Positions 30,298 to 37,955 of a stretch of 37,955 bases of DNA are shown here, piece after piece. The DNA lies in the NCBI GenBank assembly GCA_019117085.1, contig DXAJ01000030.1, forward strand, positions 1 through 37,955, read 5' to 3'. The position numbers and the translations under genes are program-made. Each line of letters opens with the position of its first letter. Positions within the stretch are counted from its first letter, which is position 1. Below the pieces are notes generated by a model. It did not search any database. It saw only the letters and a list, made by a program, of their open reading frames with translations, and was not told the DNA's origin. The DNA comes from Candidatus Gallimonas gallistercoris (GTDB lineage: Bacteria > Bacillota > Clostridia > Christensenellales > Borkfalkiaceae).

Positions 30298-32097
30298 ATG
30301 TCGAAAGTTATCGGTATCGATCTTGGTACTACCAATTCGTGTGTTGCAGTCATGGAGGGCGGCGAGCCCGTCGTGATCGCCAATGCGGAAGGTTCGCGCA
30401 CCACGCCTTCCGTTGTCGCCTTCCAGAAGGACGGCACCCGTATCGTCGGTCAGGTCGCAAAGCGTCAGGCGGTCGCAAACCCCGACCGTACGGTCATCTC
30501 CATCAAGCGTGAGATGGGCTCCGACTACAAGGTGAAAGTGGACGACAAGGCATATTCCCCTCAGGAAATTTCCGCAATGATCTTAAGCAAGCTCAAAGCG
30601 GATGCAGAGGCATATCTCGGCACGAAGGTGACGGACGCCGTCATCACCTGCCCCGCATACTTCACCGACTCCCAGCGTCAGGCGACCAAGGACGCGGGCA
30701 AGATCGCGGGCCTCAACGTGCTTCGTATCATCAACGAGCCCACGGCGGCGGCGCTTGCCTACGGCCTCGATAAGGAGAAGGAAAACAGCAAGGTCATGAT
30801 CTACGACCTCGGCGGCGGTACCTTCGATGTCTCCATCCTCGAAATTTCCGACGGCGTCTTCGAAGTGCTTGCGACCAACGGCAACAACCGTCTGGGCGGC
30901 GACGACTTCGATAAGCGCCTCATGGACTACATGGTCGACGAGTTCAAGAAGAGCCACGGCGTCGATCTTTCCAAAGATAAGATGGCGATGCAGAGACTCA
31001 AGGAAGCTGCCGAGAAGGCGAAGATCGAACTTTCCGGCATGACTTCGACTTCCGTCTCGCTGCCCTTCATCTCCATGACGGACGCGGGCCCCGCGCACCT
31101 CGAGATGGACATCACCCGCCAGAAGTTCGAAGCGCTCATTTCCGACCTCATCGACAAGACCGCAGAACCCATGCGTCTTGCGATGAAGGACGCCGGTCTT
31201 TCGTATAACGATCTCGATAAGGTCATCCTGGTCGGCGGTTCCACCCGTGTGCCCGCCGTGGTCGAGAAGGTCAAGCAGATCTCGGGCAAGGAGCCCTTCA
31301 AGGGCATCAACCCCGACGAGTGCGTCGCCATCGGCGCTGCCATCCAGGGCGGCGTGCTGACGGGCGAAATTAAAGACGTGCTCCTTCTCGACGTCATGCC
31401 CCTTTCCCTCGGCATCGAGACGCTGGGCGGCGTGTTCACGAGACTGATCGACCGCAATACGACCATCCCCGTCAAGAAGAGCCAGGTGTTCTCGACGGCT
31501 GCCGACAATCAGACGAGCGTCGAGATCCACATCCTGCAGGGCGAGCGCGAGTTCTGCCGCGACAACAAGACGCTCGGAAGATTCATGCTGACGGGCATCG
31601 CACCCGCGCCCCGCGGCATCCCGCAGATCGAAGTCACCTTCGACGTCGACGCCAACGGCATCGTGCACGTCGAGGCAAAGGACCTCGGCACGGGCAAGTC
31701 CACCGACATCACCATCACTTCTTCGACCAACCTCTCGGAAGACGAGATCAACAAGGCGGTCAAGGAAGCCGAGCAGTACGCCGAAGAGGACAAGAAGCGC
31801 AAGCAGAAGGTGGACAGCCGCAACAAGCTCGACGGGCTCATCTTCTCCGTCGAACAGACGCTCAAAGAGAGCGGCGACAAGTTCTCGGACGAGGAGAAGG
31901 CTACCCTCAACTCCGCCGTCGAAGAGGCGAAAAAAGAGCTCGACGCGGACGACGAAGAGCGCTTCAACGCCGCGTTTGAAAAGCTTTCGAACGCCGTGCA
32001 GCCCATCTTCCAGAAGATGTATCAGCAGAACGCGGCAAACGGCAGCGGTGCGCCGAACGGCGAGCCTCAGGCGGGCGACGAAGAGTTCCACCAGTAA
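30298..32097 (+). CDS. dnaK: Molecular chaperone DnaK (Hsp70)
   Basis: This 599-aa ATP-dependent chaperone starts with the ATPase signature [17 protein letters not shown]. It has [15 protein letters not shown], the second phosphate motif [14 protein letters not shown], and [14 protein letters not shown]. The substrate domain begins after the linker [19 protein letters not shown], and a helical lid follows. The C-terminus ends GDEEFHQ rather than the common EEV-type tail. AAAGGAG lies upstream of ATG 30298. Codon use is noticeably less GC-biased at the first codons, as often seen in highly expressed genes. Confidence 0.98.
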   Translation: MSKVIGIDLGTTNSCVAVMEGGEPVVIANAEGSRTTPSVVAFQKDGTRIVGQVAKRQAVANPDRTVISIKREMGSDYKVKVDDKAYSPQEISAMILSKLKADAEAYLGTKVTDAVITCPAYFTDSQRQATKDAGKIAGLNVLRIINEPTAAALAYGLDKEKENSKVMIYDLGGGTFDVSILEISDGVFEVLATNGNNRLGGDDFDKRLMDYMVDEFKKSHGVDLSKDKMAMQRLKEAAEKAKIELSGMTSTSVSLPFISMTDAGPAHLEMDITRQKFEALISDLIDKTAEPMRLAMKDAGLSYNDLDKVILVGGSTRVPAVVEKVKQISGKEPFKGINPDECVAIGAAIQGGVLTGEIKDVLLLDVMPLSLGIETLGGVFTRLIDRNTTIPVKKSQVFSTAADNQTSVEIHILQGEREFCRDNKTLGRFMLTGIAPAPRGIPQIEVTFDVDANGIVHVEAKDLGTGKSTDITITSSTNLSEDEINKAVKEAEQYAEEDKKRKQKVDSRNKLDGLIFSVEQTLKESGDKFSDEEKATLNSAVEEAKKELDADDEERFNAAFEKLSNAVQPIFQKMYQQNAANGSGAPNGEPQAGDEEFHQ

Positions 32098-32135
32098 GGC
32101 ACGCGGCGCGTTCCGCAAGGCATAGCAAGTTGATC

Positions 32136-32160
32136 TAAGGGGCGGCGCTGCCGCCCCTTA
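32136..32160 (+). other. Perfect 11-bp hairpin between dnaK and dnaJ
   Basis: TAAGGGGCGGC (32136-32146) and its exact complement (32150-32160) surround a GCT loop, with no T-tail. It may partly block readthrough or protect the dnaK message so that DnaK is made in excess over DnaJ. Confidence 0.65.
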
Positions 32161-32183
32161 ACGGGCGATAAGAGGAACAGAGC

Positions 32184-33317
32184 ATGGCAGAAAAAAAGAA
32201 CTATTACGAAATTCTCGGCGTGAGCAAGAACGCGACGGAGGAGGAGATCAAGGCGGCGTATAAAAAGCTCGTCAAGCAGTATCACCCCGACCTTCACCCC
32301 AACGACAAGCTCGCCGCAGAGAAGTTCAAGGAGATCAACGAGGCGAACGAAGTGCTCTCCGATAAGCAGAAGCGCGCTGCCTACGACTATGAACAGGAGC
32401 ATCCGGGCATGGGCGGCATGGGCGGCGCAGGCTTCGGCGGCTTTGGCGGCGGGGGCTTCGGCGACATCTTCGACAGCATCTTCCAGGGCTTCGGCGGCAA
32501 TGCCTCCGTGCAGCGCGATACCTCGGGCGAGGACATCCAGCTCGAGATGCGCCTCTCCTTCATGGACGCCGCCAAGGGCTGCGTGAAGGAGATCAGCTAT
32601 TCGCGCAACGAGCCCTGCCCCACCTGCGGCGGCACGGGCGCGAAGGGCGGCACGGCATATAAAACGTGCTCCCGTTGCGGCGGCAAAGGGCAGGTCAGAT
32701 TCTCGCAGGATACCATGTTCGGTCGCATGGTGCGCGTGGGCGCCTGCCCCGACTGCGGCGGCAAGGGCAAGATCATCACCGATAAATGCCCCGACTGCAA
32801 GGGCAAGGGGTATGTGCGGAAGGAGACGAAGGTCTCGCTCTCCATCCCCGCGGGCGTCGACACCAACTCCTACATCCGCAAGCGCGGGTTCGGCCAGGCG
32901 AGCACGGAAGGGGGCCCTGCGGGCGATCTCATCGTCGTGTTCCGCGTCGAGCCGCACAAGATCTTCCGCCGCAAGAACATGGATCTTTACGTCGATCTTC
33001 CCATCCCGTTCGCGACGGCATGCCTCGGCGGCACGGTGAGAGTGCCCACGATCGACGACGCCTTCGACTATCCCATCCCCGAAGGCACGCAGACGGGCAC
33101 CACCTTCACCATCCGCGGCAAGGGCTTGAAGACGCGCAACGGCACGGGCAATCTCTATCTCAACGTCTTTGTCGAGGTGCCCACCCACCTCTCGCGCGAG
33201 CAGAAGCGCAAAGTGGAGGAAGCGGGGGCTTCCTGCGACGTCAGGCAGTACGACAAGGCGAAGAAGTATTCCGACGATATGTCCGCCCTCTACGGCACGG
33301 ACGCCTACAAAAACTGA
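32184..33317 (+). CDS. dnaJ: Chaperone protein DnaJ (Hsp40, type I)
   Basis: This 377-aa cochaperone stimulates DnaK ATPase. The J domain (1-70) has [11 protein letters not shown] and the catalytic HPD at 34-36. A Gly/Phe-rich linker (about 74-105) follows. Four zinc-binding CxxCxGxG repeats are visible ([24 protein letters not shown] and CPDCKGKG), then C-terminal client-binding domains. All type I features are intact. RBS AGAGGAA lies upstream of ATG 32184, and a perfect hairpin sits in the gap after dnaK. Confidence 0.97.
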   Translation: MAEKKNYYEILGVSKNATEEEIKAAYKKLVKQYHPDLHPNDKLAAEKFKEINEANEVLSDKQKRAAYDYEQEHPGMGGMGGAGFGGFGGGGFGDIFDSIFQGFGGNASVQRDTSGEDIQLEMRLSFMDAAKGCVKEISYSRNEPCPTCGGTGAKGGTAYKTCSRCGGKGQVRFSQDTMFGRMVRVGACPDCGGKGKIITDKCPDCKGKGYVRKETKVSLSIPAGVDTNSYIRKRGFGQASTEGGPAGDLIVVFRVEPHKIFRRKNMDLYVDLPIPFATACLGGTVRVPTIDDAFDYPIPEGTQTGTTFTIRGKGLKTRNGTGNLYLNVFVEVPTHLSREQKRKVEEAGASCDVRQYDKAKKYSDDMSALYGTDAYKN

Positions 33318-33361
33318 ACTGTTTTTCGGGTCATCCGCCAAAAAGCGCGCCCGAAAAAAAG

Positions 33362-33399
33362 AGGAGCTCCTTCCGAAGCGAGGGGGCTCCTTAAATTTT
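33362..33399 (+). terminator. Probable terminator of the grpE-dnaK-dnaJ unit
   Basis: AGGAGC-t-CCT (33362-33371) pairs with AGG-gg-GCTCCT (33381-33391), followed by TTAAATTTT. A second long-armed hairpin (TTTTTCGGG at 33322 with CCCGAAAAA at 33350) precedes it but lacks a tail. Confidence 0.6.
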
Positions 33400-33409
33400 A
33401 CGCTCCCTC

Positions 33410-33438
33410 TTGCAAACGGGCGGCGGACGTGTTACAAT
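33410..33438 (+). promoter_or_regulatory. Promoter of the PP-loop/ferredoxin pair
   Basis: TTGCAA (33410-33415) and TACAAT (33433-33438) have 17-bp spacing, 18 bp before the ATG at 33457. Confidence 0.75.
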
Positions 33439-33456
33439 AGTGATAGGAGGGAAAGT

Positions 33457-34851
33457 ATGTATTGTTTGCAGAGCCGCTGGAAATTGGAAAACGGGAAACT
33501 TCGCTACTTCGGTCTTCGGAACAAGGAACGGATGTTTTGCAATACCGTCCGCCTCACAAAGAAGCAGCGGGCGGTCGTCTCCGCGCTCCCCAAAGAGCTG
33601 ACCGACGAAGAAAAACACGTTTTGGGCGCGCTTTTGGGGGATGCCGTCGTTGAGGAAGGAAAACTTCGGCGCATCCCCGGGAGCCTTGACGAGGCGCGCT
33701 TCTGCACGTCGTGCTGCGCCAACGACTATATTTTGCCCGGCCTTGAATTTGACGGGGAGGGGCGCTGTCCCATGTGCCAGACGGAGGAGGAGACGAGAGG
33801 GCTCAGAAGCGTTCTGCCCCTCGTCGAAGAGATCAAGCCCTCCAAGCGCTCCCGCTTCGACGTCGCCCTCTTCTATACGGGCGGCAAAGATTCCACCTTC
33901 CTTCTCTATTATCTTTCTAAGGTCAAGGGGCTGCGCGTCCTTGCGCTCACCTGGGAGATCCCCTTCCTCTCCGACAGCGCGAAGCAGAGCATCGAGGGGG
34001 CGAAAAAAGCCTTCCCCAAAGTGGAGTTCATCGTGCGCACCGTCGCCAAAGAGACGCTCGATAAAGTCTACCGCAAACTGTATTCGCTCATCGGCAGCAC
34101 CTGCGCCTGCCCTTCGCTTGCCTATCTTCTCTTTTATCCCGAGCTCGTCGCAAACCGCGTGCCTTACTTCATGGCGGGCAACGAACCCGTGCAGATGCTC
34201 GCCCTCTATTACAATCACATGGCGCCCAAGATCGCCTATTCCTTTGCCGAGAACAAGCTCCTCACCTTTCTTTTCAACGTGTGGCGCGTCCTCACGCTGC
34301 ACCCGCCCCTTCGCCAGGGGCAGATCCAGACGCTGATGACGATGAAACAGCTCGCCTACGGCGATAACTTCTTCAAAAAACACAGCGGCCTGCAGGGCGA
34401 GCCCGTGCACAGCGTCGTCGAAGCCATCCACGCGGCGCCCGAGCTGCTGCCGCCCTTGAAGCGCGCCATAAGAAGCTCTTCGTGGACGGGAAATATCCCT
34501 GCCTTCGTGCATCTCGATATGGACAAAGCCTGCGGGGGGACTTACGACTGGAACCGCATCAAAGACATCCTCGTCAAGGAATGCGGCTGGTCGGCGCCCG
34601 CGTCGAAGGACAAGGCGCTGCACACGAGCTGCAAAATAGAGCGCTGCAAGGATCACACGCAGTTCGTGCGCTACTACAACTGCGAGAGCACGCTCATCCC
34701 CTTCAGCGCGCTGGAGATCTCCCTTTCGAGCAAGCGCTGCGGCAGACCGAAAGAGGAAGTCATCGCCGAGATGAAGGAGTGCCTCGGCTTCTCCCTCGAA
34801 GAGATCCCCGAATGCGCCCTGATGCGGGAAGAGATCGGGGCGGAGCAATGA
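33457..34851 (+). CDS. PP-loop (N-type) ATP pyrophosphatase, distantly WbpG/PseA-like
   Basis: This 464-aa protein has a P-loop YTGGKDSTFLL (140-150), the adenylating motif of N-type ATP pyrophosphatases (amidotransferases and tRNA/RNA thiolases). Upstream, C83-x-x-C86-C87 and C104-x-x-C107 flank a LEFDGEGRCPMC segment. This resembles the Cys motif of N-acetyl sugar amidotransferases such as WbpG/PseA and probably binds zinc or a cluster. More Cys follow: TCACPS, CGGTYDW and TSCKIERCKDH. No glycan genes are nearby. Instead it is coupled (ATGA) to a flavodoxin/ferredoxin gene, which suggests a redox-dependent modification reaction. The substrate is unknown. The start has AGGAGGG upstream. Confidence 0.82.
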   Translation: MYCLQSRWKLENGKLRYFGLRNKERMFCNTVRLTKKQRAVVSALPKELTDEEKHVLGALLGDAVVEEGKLRRIPGSLDEARFCTSCCANDYILPGLEFDGEGRCPMCQTEEETRGLRSVLPLVEEIKPSKRSRFDVALFYTGGKDSTFLLYYLSKVKGLRVLALTWEIPFLSDSAKQSIEGAKKAFPKVEFIVRTVAKETLDKVYRKLYSLIGSTCACPSLAYLLFYPELVANRVPYFMAGNEPVQMLALYYNHMAPKIAYSFAENKLLTFLFNVWRVLTLHPPLRQGQIQTLMTMKQLAYGDNFFKKHSGLQGEPVHSVVEAIHAAPELLPPLKRAIRSSSWTGNIPAFVHLDMDKACGGTYDWNRIKDILVKECGWSAPASKDKALHTSCKIERCKDHTQFVRYYNCESTLIPFSALEISLSSKRCGRPKEEVIAEMKECLGFSLEEIPECALMREEIGAEQ

Positions 34852-35528
34852 CGGACGTACGCTTTTTTACGGGGAGCGGCCATTCGGAAGCGATCGCCCG
34901 CGCCTGCGCCGGGGCAATGGGGGAGGCGGCGCTGCCGATGGGGGAGCCCCTTCGGGAGAACGCCGTGCTGCTGCTCGTCTTTCCCGTCTACTGCGAGCGC
35001 GTTCCCCCGCCCGTCGCCGCTTTTTTACGGACATGCGGGGCGGAGCGGGCGGCGTTTGTCGCTTGCTACGGCGGCATGAGCTATGGGCGCGCTCTGTACG
35101 ACGCGAAAACGCTCTTTCGGGGTACGGCCGTCGCCGCGGCATATGTTCCTGCCGAGCACGCCTATACGAAGGACGGCTTTCCCTTTGACGAGGCGGCGCT
35201 CGCGCCTCTTTTCGAGAAGGTGCGCTCGGGCGAGAGCTCGCCCGCCGTCATCCCGAAGGGGAAGCGGCATGTTTTTTCGGGCGCGCCCGCGCTGAGGAGC
35301 CGTCTCGGCGTGAAACTCGTGCGTTCTTCGCGCTGCAGCGGGTGCGGTGCGTGCGAGCGCGCCTGCCCCATGCACGCCATGCGCGCGGGGAAGCCGGACA
35401 GCCGCTGCATCCGCTGTCTGTGGTGCGTGCGGGTCTGCCCCGAGGGAGCGCTCTCCTTTCGCCTGAGCCCGCTTCTGAAGGTATATCTGCGGCGGCGGAG
35501 AACAAATGAAACGCGGCTCTTCCTATAA
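34848..35528 (+). CDS. Flavodoxin-like protein with two [4Fe-4S] clusters (EFR1-type)
   Basis: This 226-aa protein has an N-terminal flavodoxin-like domain (1-150) opening with RFFTGSGHSEAIARA, an FMN phosphate-loop pattern, and YGGMSYGRAL. The C-terminal 8Fe ferredoxin domain has CSGCGACERACPMHAM and CIRCLWCVRVCPEGAL, two full CxxCxxCxxxCP sets. A basic tail (KVYLRRRRTNETRL) ends the protein. It likely feeds low-potential electrons to a partner. The 4-bp overlap with the preceding PP-loop gene makes that protein the obvious candidate. The partner reaction is inferred, not seen. Confidence 0.9.
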   Translation: MTDVRFFTGSGHSEAIARACAGAMGEAALPMGEPLRENAVLLLVFPVYCERVPPPVAAFLRTCGAERAAFVACYGGMSYGRALYDAKTLFRGTAVAAAYVPAEHAYTKDGFPFDEAALAPLFEKVRSGESSPAVIPKGKRHVFSGAPALRSRLGVKLVRSSRCSGCGACERACPMHAMRAGKPDSRCIRCLWCVRVCPEGALSFRLSPLLKVYLRRRRTNETRLFL

Positions 35529-35535
35529 AATAAAA

Positions 35536-35572
35536 CTTCCCGCAGGGAATGTGCCTGCGGGGAAACTTTTTT
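35536..35572. terminator. Bidirectional terminator between convergent genes
   Basis: TTCCCGCAGG (35537-35546) pairs with CCTGCGGGGAA (35554-35564). Six T follow on the plus strand and GTTTTATTTTA on the minus strand. It serves both the PP-loop pair and nfnB. Confidence 0.9.
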
Positions 35573-35598
35573 GTGTGCCGAACGAGCTTCGGCCGATC

Positions 35599-36996
35599 TT
35601 ACGCCTTGGAGCGGATGTATTCGTCCATCGCCTTTGCGGCGGTCTTGCCTGCGCCCATCGCGAGGATGACGGTCGCGGCGCCCGTCACGGCGTCGCCGCC
35701 CGCGTACACGCCGTCGAGCGACGTCTTGCCGTTTTCGTCGGCGACGATCTCCCCGCGCGGCTTGGTGTCGAGCCCCTGCGTCGTCTTTTTGAGGAGAGGA
35801 TTGGGCGAGGTGCCGAGCGCCATGATGACGCAGTCGACGTCCATCGTGAACTCGCTGCCCTTCTTTTCGATGGGGCGGCGGCGGCCCGAAGCGTCGGGTT
35901 CGCCCAGCTCCATCTCGATGCATCTAAGTCCCACGACGTTGTCGTCGCTGTCCGCGAGCACTTCGACGGGATTGGTGAGGAGCTTGAAGACGATCTCCTC
36001 TTCCTTGGCGTGCTCCACTTCCTCGCGGCGGGCGGGAAGCTCTGCCTCCGAGCGGCGGTAGACGATATACACGACGTCCGCTCCCAACCGCTTTGCCGAG
36101 CGCGCCGCGTCCATCGCGACGTTGCCGCCGCCCACGACGGCGACCTTCTTCGCGTGGAAGATGGGGGTCTCGCTGTCAGGTTCATACGCCTTCATGAGGT
36201 TGCTGCGGGTGAGGTATTCGTTGGCGGAAAAGACGCCTTTTGCGTTCTCCCCGGGGATGTTCATGAAGCGGGGAAGGCCCGCGCCCGTGCCGAGGAAGAC
36301 GGCTTCGAAGCCGAACTCTTCTTTGAGTTCGTCGATGGTGAGCACCTTACCGATGACCATGTCCGTCATCACCTTGACGCCGAGCGCTTTGAGATTATCC
36401 ACCTCTTTTTCGACGATGGCTTTGGGGAGACGGAATTCGGGGATGCCGTAGACGAGCACGCCGCCCGCAAGGTGCAGCGCTTCGAAGACGGTCACGTCGT
36501 AGCCGAGCTTTGCAAGATCGCCCGCGCAGGTGAGCCCCGCGGGGCCGGAGCCGACGATGGCGACCTTATGCCCGTTGGGAACGGGCTTTGCGGGGGCCTG
36601 AGTCGCATGGGAGTTGTGCCAATCGGCGACGAAGCGCTCGAGCCTGCCGATACCGACGGGCTCGCCCTTGATGCCGCGCGTGCACTTGCCTTCGCATTGC
36701 GTCTCCTGCGGGCACACCCTGCCGCAGACGGCGGGAAGGGAAGAGGTGCGGGCAATGACCTGATATGCCTCCTCGAATTTGCCCTCTGCGACGAGGGCGA
36801 TAAATTCGGGGATGGCGACGTTGACGGGGCAGCCCGCAACGCAGGGTTGATTTTTACAATTTAAGCAGCGTTTTGCCTCGTCGATCGCGGTCTCTTCGTC
36901 ATATCCGAGAGCGACTTCCTTGAAGTTTTTATTGCGGACGAGGGGATCCTGCGAGGGCATGGGGTGCTTCTTGGGATCCATATTGAATTTCGCCAT
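35599..36996 (-). CDS. nfnB: NADPH-binding subunit of ferredoxin:NADP transhydrogenase (GltD/NfnB-like)
   Basis: This 465-aa flavoprotein matches the beta subunit of NfnAB, which couples NADH and reduced ferredoxin to make NADPH by electron bifurcation. The N-terminal [4Fe-4S] region has CLNCKNQPCVAGCPV and CGRVCPQETQCEGKC. The FAD-binding Rossmann segment is VAIVGSGPAGLTCAGDLA, the NADPH-binding one is VAVVGGGNVAMDAARSA, and GVYAGGDAVTGAATV is near the C-terminus. Alone it could be called glutamate synthase small subunit. The coupled upstream NfnA-like gene, and the absence of a GltB large subunit here, favour Nfn. It overlaps nfnA by one base. Confidence 0.9.
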   Translation of the reverse strand: MAKFNMDPKKHPMPSQDPLVRNKNFKEVALGYDEETAIDEAKRCLNCKNQPCVAGCPVNVAIPEFIALVAEGKFEEAYQVIARTSSLPAVCGRVCPQETQCEGKCTRGIKGEPVGIGRLERFVADWHNSHATQAPAKPVPNGHKVAIVGSGPAGLTCAGDLAKLGYDVTVFEALHLAGGVLVYGIPEFRLPKAIVEKEVDNLKALGVKVMTDMVIGKVLTIDELKEEFGFEAVFLGTGAGLPRFMNIPGENAKGVFSANEYLTRSNLMKAYEPDSETPIFHAKKVAVVGGGNVAMDAARSAKRLGADVVYIVYRRSEAELPARREEVEHAKEEEIVFKLLTNPVEVLADSDDNVVGLRCIEMELGEPDASGRRRPIEKKGSEFTMDVDCVIMALGTSPNPLLKKTTQGLDTKPRGEIVADENGKTSLDGVYAGGDAVTGAATVILAMGAGKTAAKAMDEYIRSKA

Positions 36997-37838
36997 CAGT
37001 TTGCCTCCTTCTTGAAGAGATTGCAGTGCTTTTCGCGCGCTTTTGCCTCAAACTCTGCATAAGTGCGCGAGCGCTTCATCGCCTCGTCGAAGTCGACGAG
37101 GTGGGCGTCGAAGTCAGGCCCGTCCACGCAGGCGAACTTGGTCTCCCCGCCCACGGTGAGGCGGCAGCCGCCGCACATGCCCGTGCCGTCGATCATGATG
37201 GGGTTCATCGAAGCGATAGTGGGGATATTGTATTCCTTGGTCGCGAGGGCGACGAATTTCATCATGATGAGCGGGCCGATCGTGATCACGCGGTCGAATG
37301 TTTCGCCCGCTTCCAGCATGCGCTTCAAGGGGAGGGTGACGTTGCCCTTCTCGCCGTAGCTGCCGTCGTCCGTCATCATCACGAACTTGTCGGAAGCGGC
37401 GCGGAATTCGTCCTCCAAAATGACGAGATCCTTGCTTCTGAAGCCGACGATGGAGGTGACTTCGCAGCCCATCTCGTGCAGCTCTCTCACGACGGGCAGC
37501 GCGATGGCGCAGCCCACGCCGCCGCCCACGACGCACGCCTTTTTGATGCCCTCCACTTCGGTGGGGTTGCCCAAAGGCCCTACAAAGTCGGCGATGCACT
37601 CGCCTTCGTTGAGCGCGTTCAAGGTCATCGTCGCGCCGCCCACGACCTGGAAGATGATGGTAACGGCGCCCGTTTGCTTGTTGCAGCCCGCAACGGTGAG
37701 GGGGATGCGCTCTCCCCGCTCGTCCGCGCGGAGGATGATGAACTGCCCCGCGCGCGCCTTTCTTGCGACGAAGGGCGCCTCGATCTCCATCAGCGTGACG
37801 GTGGGATTGAGGCTTTTTTTCTTGAGAATGCGGTACAT
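36996..37838 (-). CDS. nfnA: FAD/[2Fe-2S] subunit of ferredoxin:NADP transhydrogenase
   Basis: This 280-aa PyrK-like protein is the NADH-oxidising alpha subunit. It has an FAD barrel with ARAGQFIILRADERGERIPLT split around the RIPLT FAD-binding loop. The NAD-binding segment is ACVVGGGVGCAIAL. The [2Fe-2S] motif is GTGMCGGCRLTVGGE followed by FACVDGPDFDAH. The spacing differs from PyrK and matches the NfnA/SudB group. The start is ATG 37838 behind GGGAGG, with a consensus promoter 67 bp upstream. It is transcribed with nfnB. Confidence 0.92.
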   Translation of the reverse strand: MYRILKKKSLNPTVTLMEIEAPFVARKARAGQFIILRADERGERIPLTVAGCNKQTGAVTIIFQVVGGATMTLNALNEGECIADFVGPLGNPTEVEGIKKACVVGGGVGCAIALPVVRELHEMGCEVTSIVGFRSKDLVILEDEFRAASDKFVMMTDDGSYGEKGNVTLPLKRMLEAGETFDRVITIGPLIMMKFVALATKEYNIPTIASMNPIMIDGTGMCGGCRLTVGGETKFACVDGPDFDAHLVDFDEAMKRSRTYAEFEAKAREKHCNLFKKEAN

Positions 37839-37871
37839 GGTTCCTCCCTGTTATCTCGGTCTTGACGCGTC

Positions 37872-37893
37872 GGAGCGCGCCGTTTCGCGCTCC
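37872..37893 (-). other. 5'-leader hairpin of nfnAB
   Basis: GGAGCGCG-aaacgg-CGCGCTCC on the minus strand lies in the transcribed leader, 10 bp or so after the expected start site. There is no T-tail, so it more likely affects stability or initiation than termination. Confidence 0.6.
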
Positions 37894-37905
37894 TTCGCAC
37901 CTTTT

Positions 37906-37934
37906 ATTATAGAACGCAGACCGCAAATTGTCAA
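37906..37934 (-). promoter_or_regulatory. Consensus sigma-A promoter of nfnAB
   Basis: TTGACA (37929-37934) and TATAAT (37906-37911), both perfect, have 17-bp spacing on the minus strand. This suggests strong constitutive expression of the transhydrogenase. Confidence 0.93.
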
Positions 37935-37955
37935 GTTTCTGTTTTTGTTTTTCTT

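Noticed and set aside
1-37955. CRISPR arrays, phage genes or rRNA
   Set aside because: No regularly spaced identical repeats, no phage structural or integrase motifs, and no rRNA sequence were seen.

Overview
The window looks like a chromosomal segment of a GC-rich anaerobic member of the Clostridia (Firmicutes). The evidence is AddAB rather than RecBCD, a PyrR-controlled pyr operon with PyrK and a class 1B PyrD, rubrerythrin, an NfnAB-type ferredoxin:NADP transhydrogenase, purine-rich Shine-Dalgarno sites and dense ATGA-coupled operons. Nothing in the sequence fixes the genus. The first ~760 bases are visibly AT-richer than the rest and look acquired or foreign.

Layout, left to right. 1-760: a MerR regulator cut by the window edge, its own 19-bp-spacer promoter, and a 146-bp palindromic MITE-like element. 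811-4729 (minus): a Ca2+-type P-type ATPase and an unknown lipoprotein, each with its own terminator. 4901-11898 (plus): addB, addA and a small membrane protein gene ending at a very strong terminator. 12029-12935: rubrerythrin followed by two microprotein genes. 13187-14605: a lipoprotein HtrA/DegP-like serine protease. 14694-15345: a gene-free region with degenerate direct repeats and stem-loops. 15346-16605 (minus): a UPF0597/CyuA-type cysteine desulfidase. 16679-16908 (minus): tRNA-Gly(CCC) with a perfect promoter and a duplicated 3' tRNA fragment. 17061-21561 (plus): a 57-aa protein gene, then a MarR regulator with a clear operator and a heterodimeric ABC exporter with one degenerate ATPase site. 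21702-22397: a metallophosphoesterase whose mRNA appears leaderless.

22403-29561: the pyrimidine operon pyrR-pyrB-pyrC-pyrF-pyrK-[two paralogous membrane proteins, one frameshifted]-pyrD-pyrE. It lies behind an attenuator leader in which a PyrR-binding consensus overlaps the terminator hairpin. It covers de novo UMP synthesis from carbamoyl phosphate onward; carA and carB are not in the window. 29670-33317: grpE-dnaK-dnaJ without hrcA and without a visible CIRCE element. 33457-35528: a PP-loop ATPase translationally coupled to a flavodoxin/ferredoxin protein. This is an unassigned two-gene module and one of the best candidates for something undescribed. 35599-37838 (minus): nfnA-nfnB with a consensus promoter at the right edge.

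The strongest leads for novelty are the PP-loop/flavodoxin-ferredoxin pair, the PH-like membrane protein pair inside the pyr operon, the unusual PyrR leader, and the repeat-rich gap after the HtrA gene. All functional statements come from reading motifs and context; no database search was possible.
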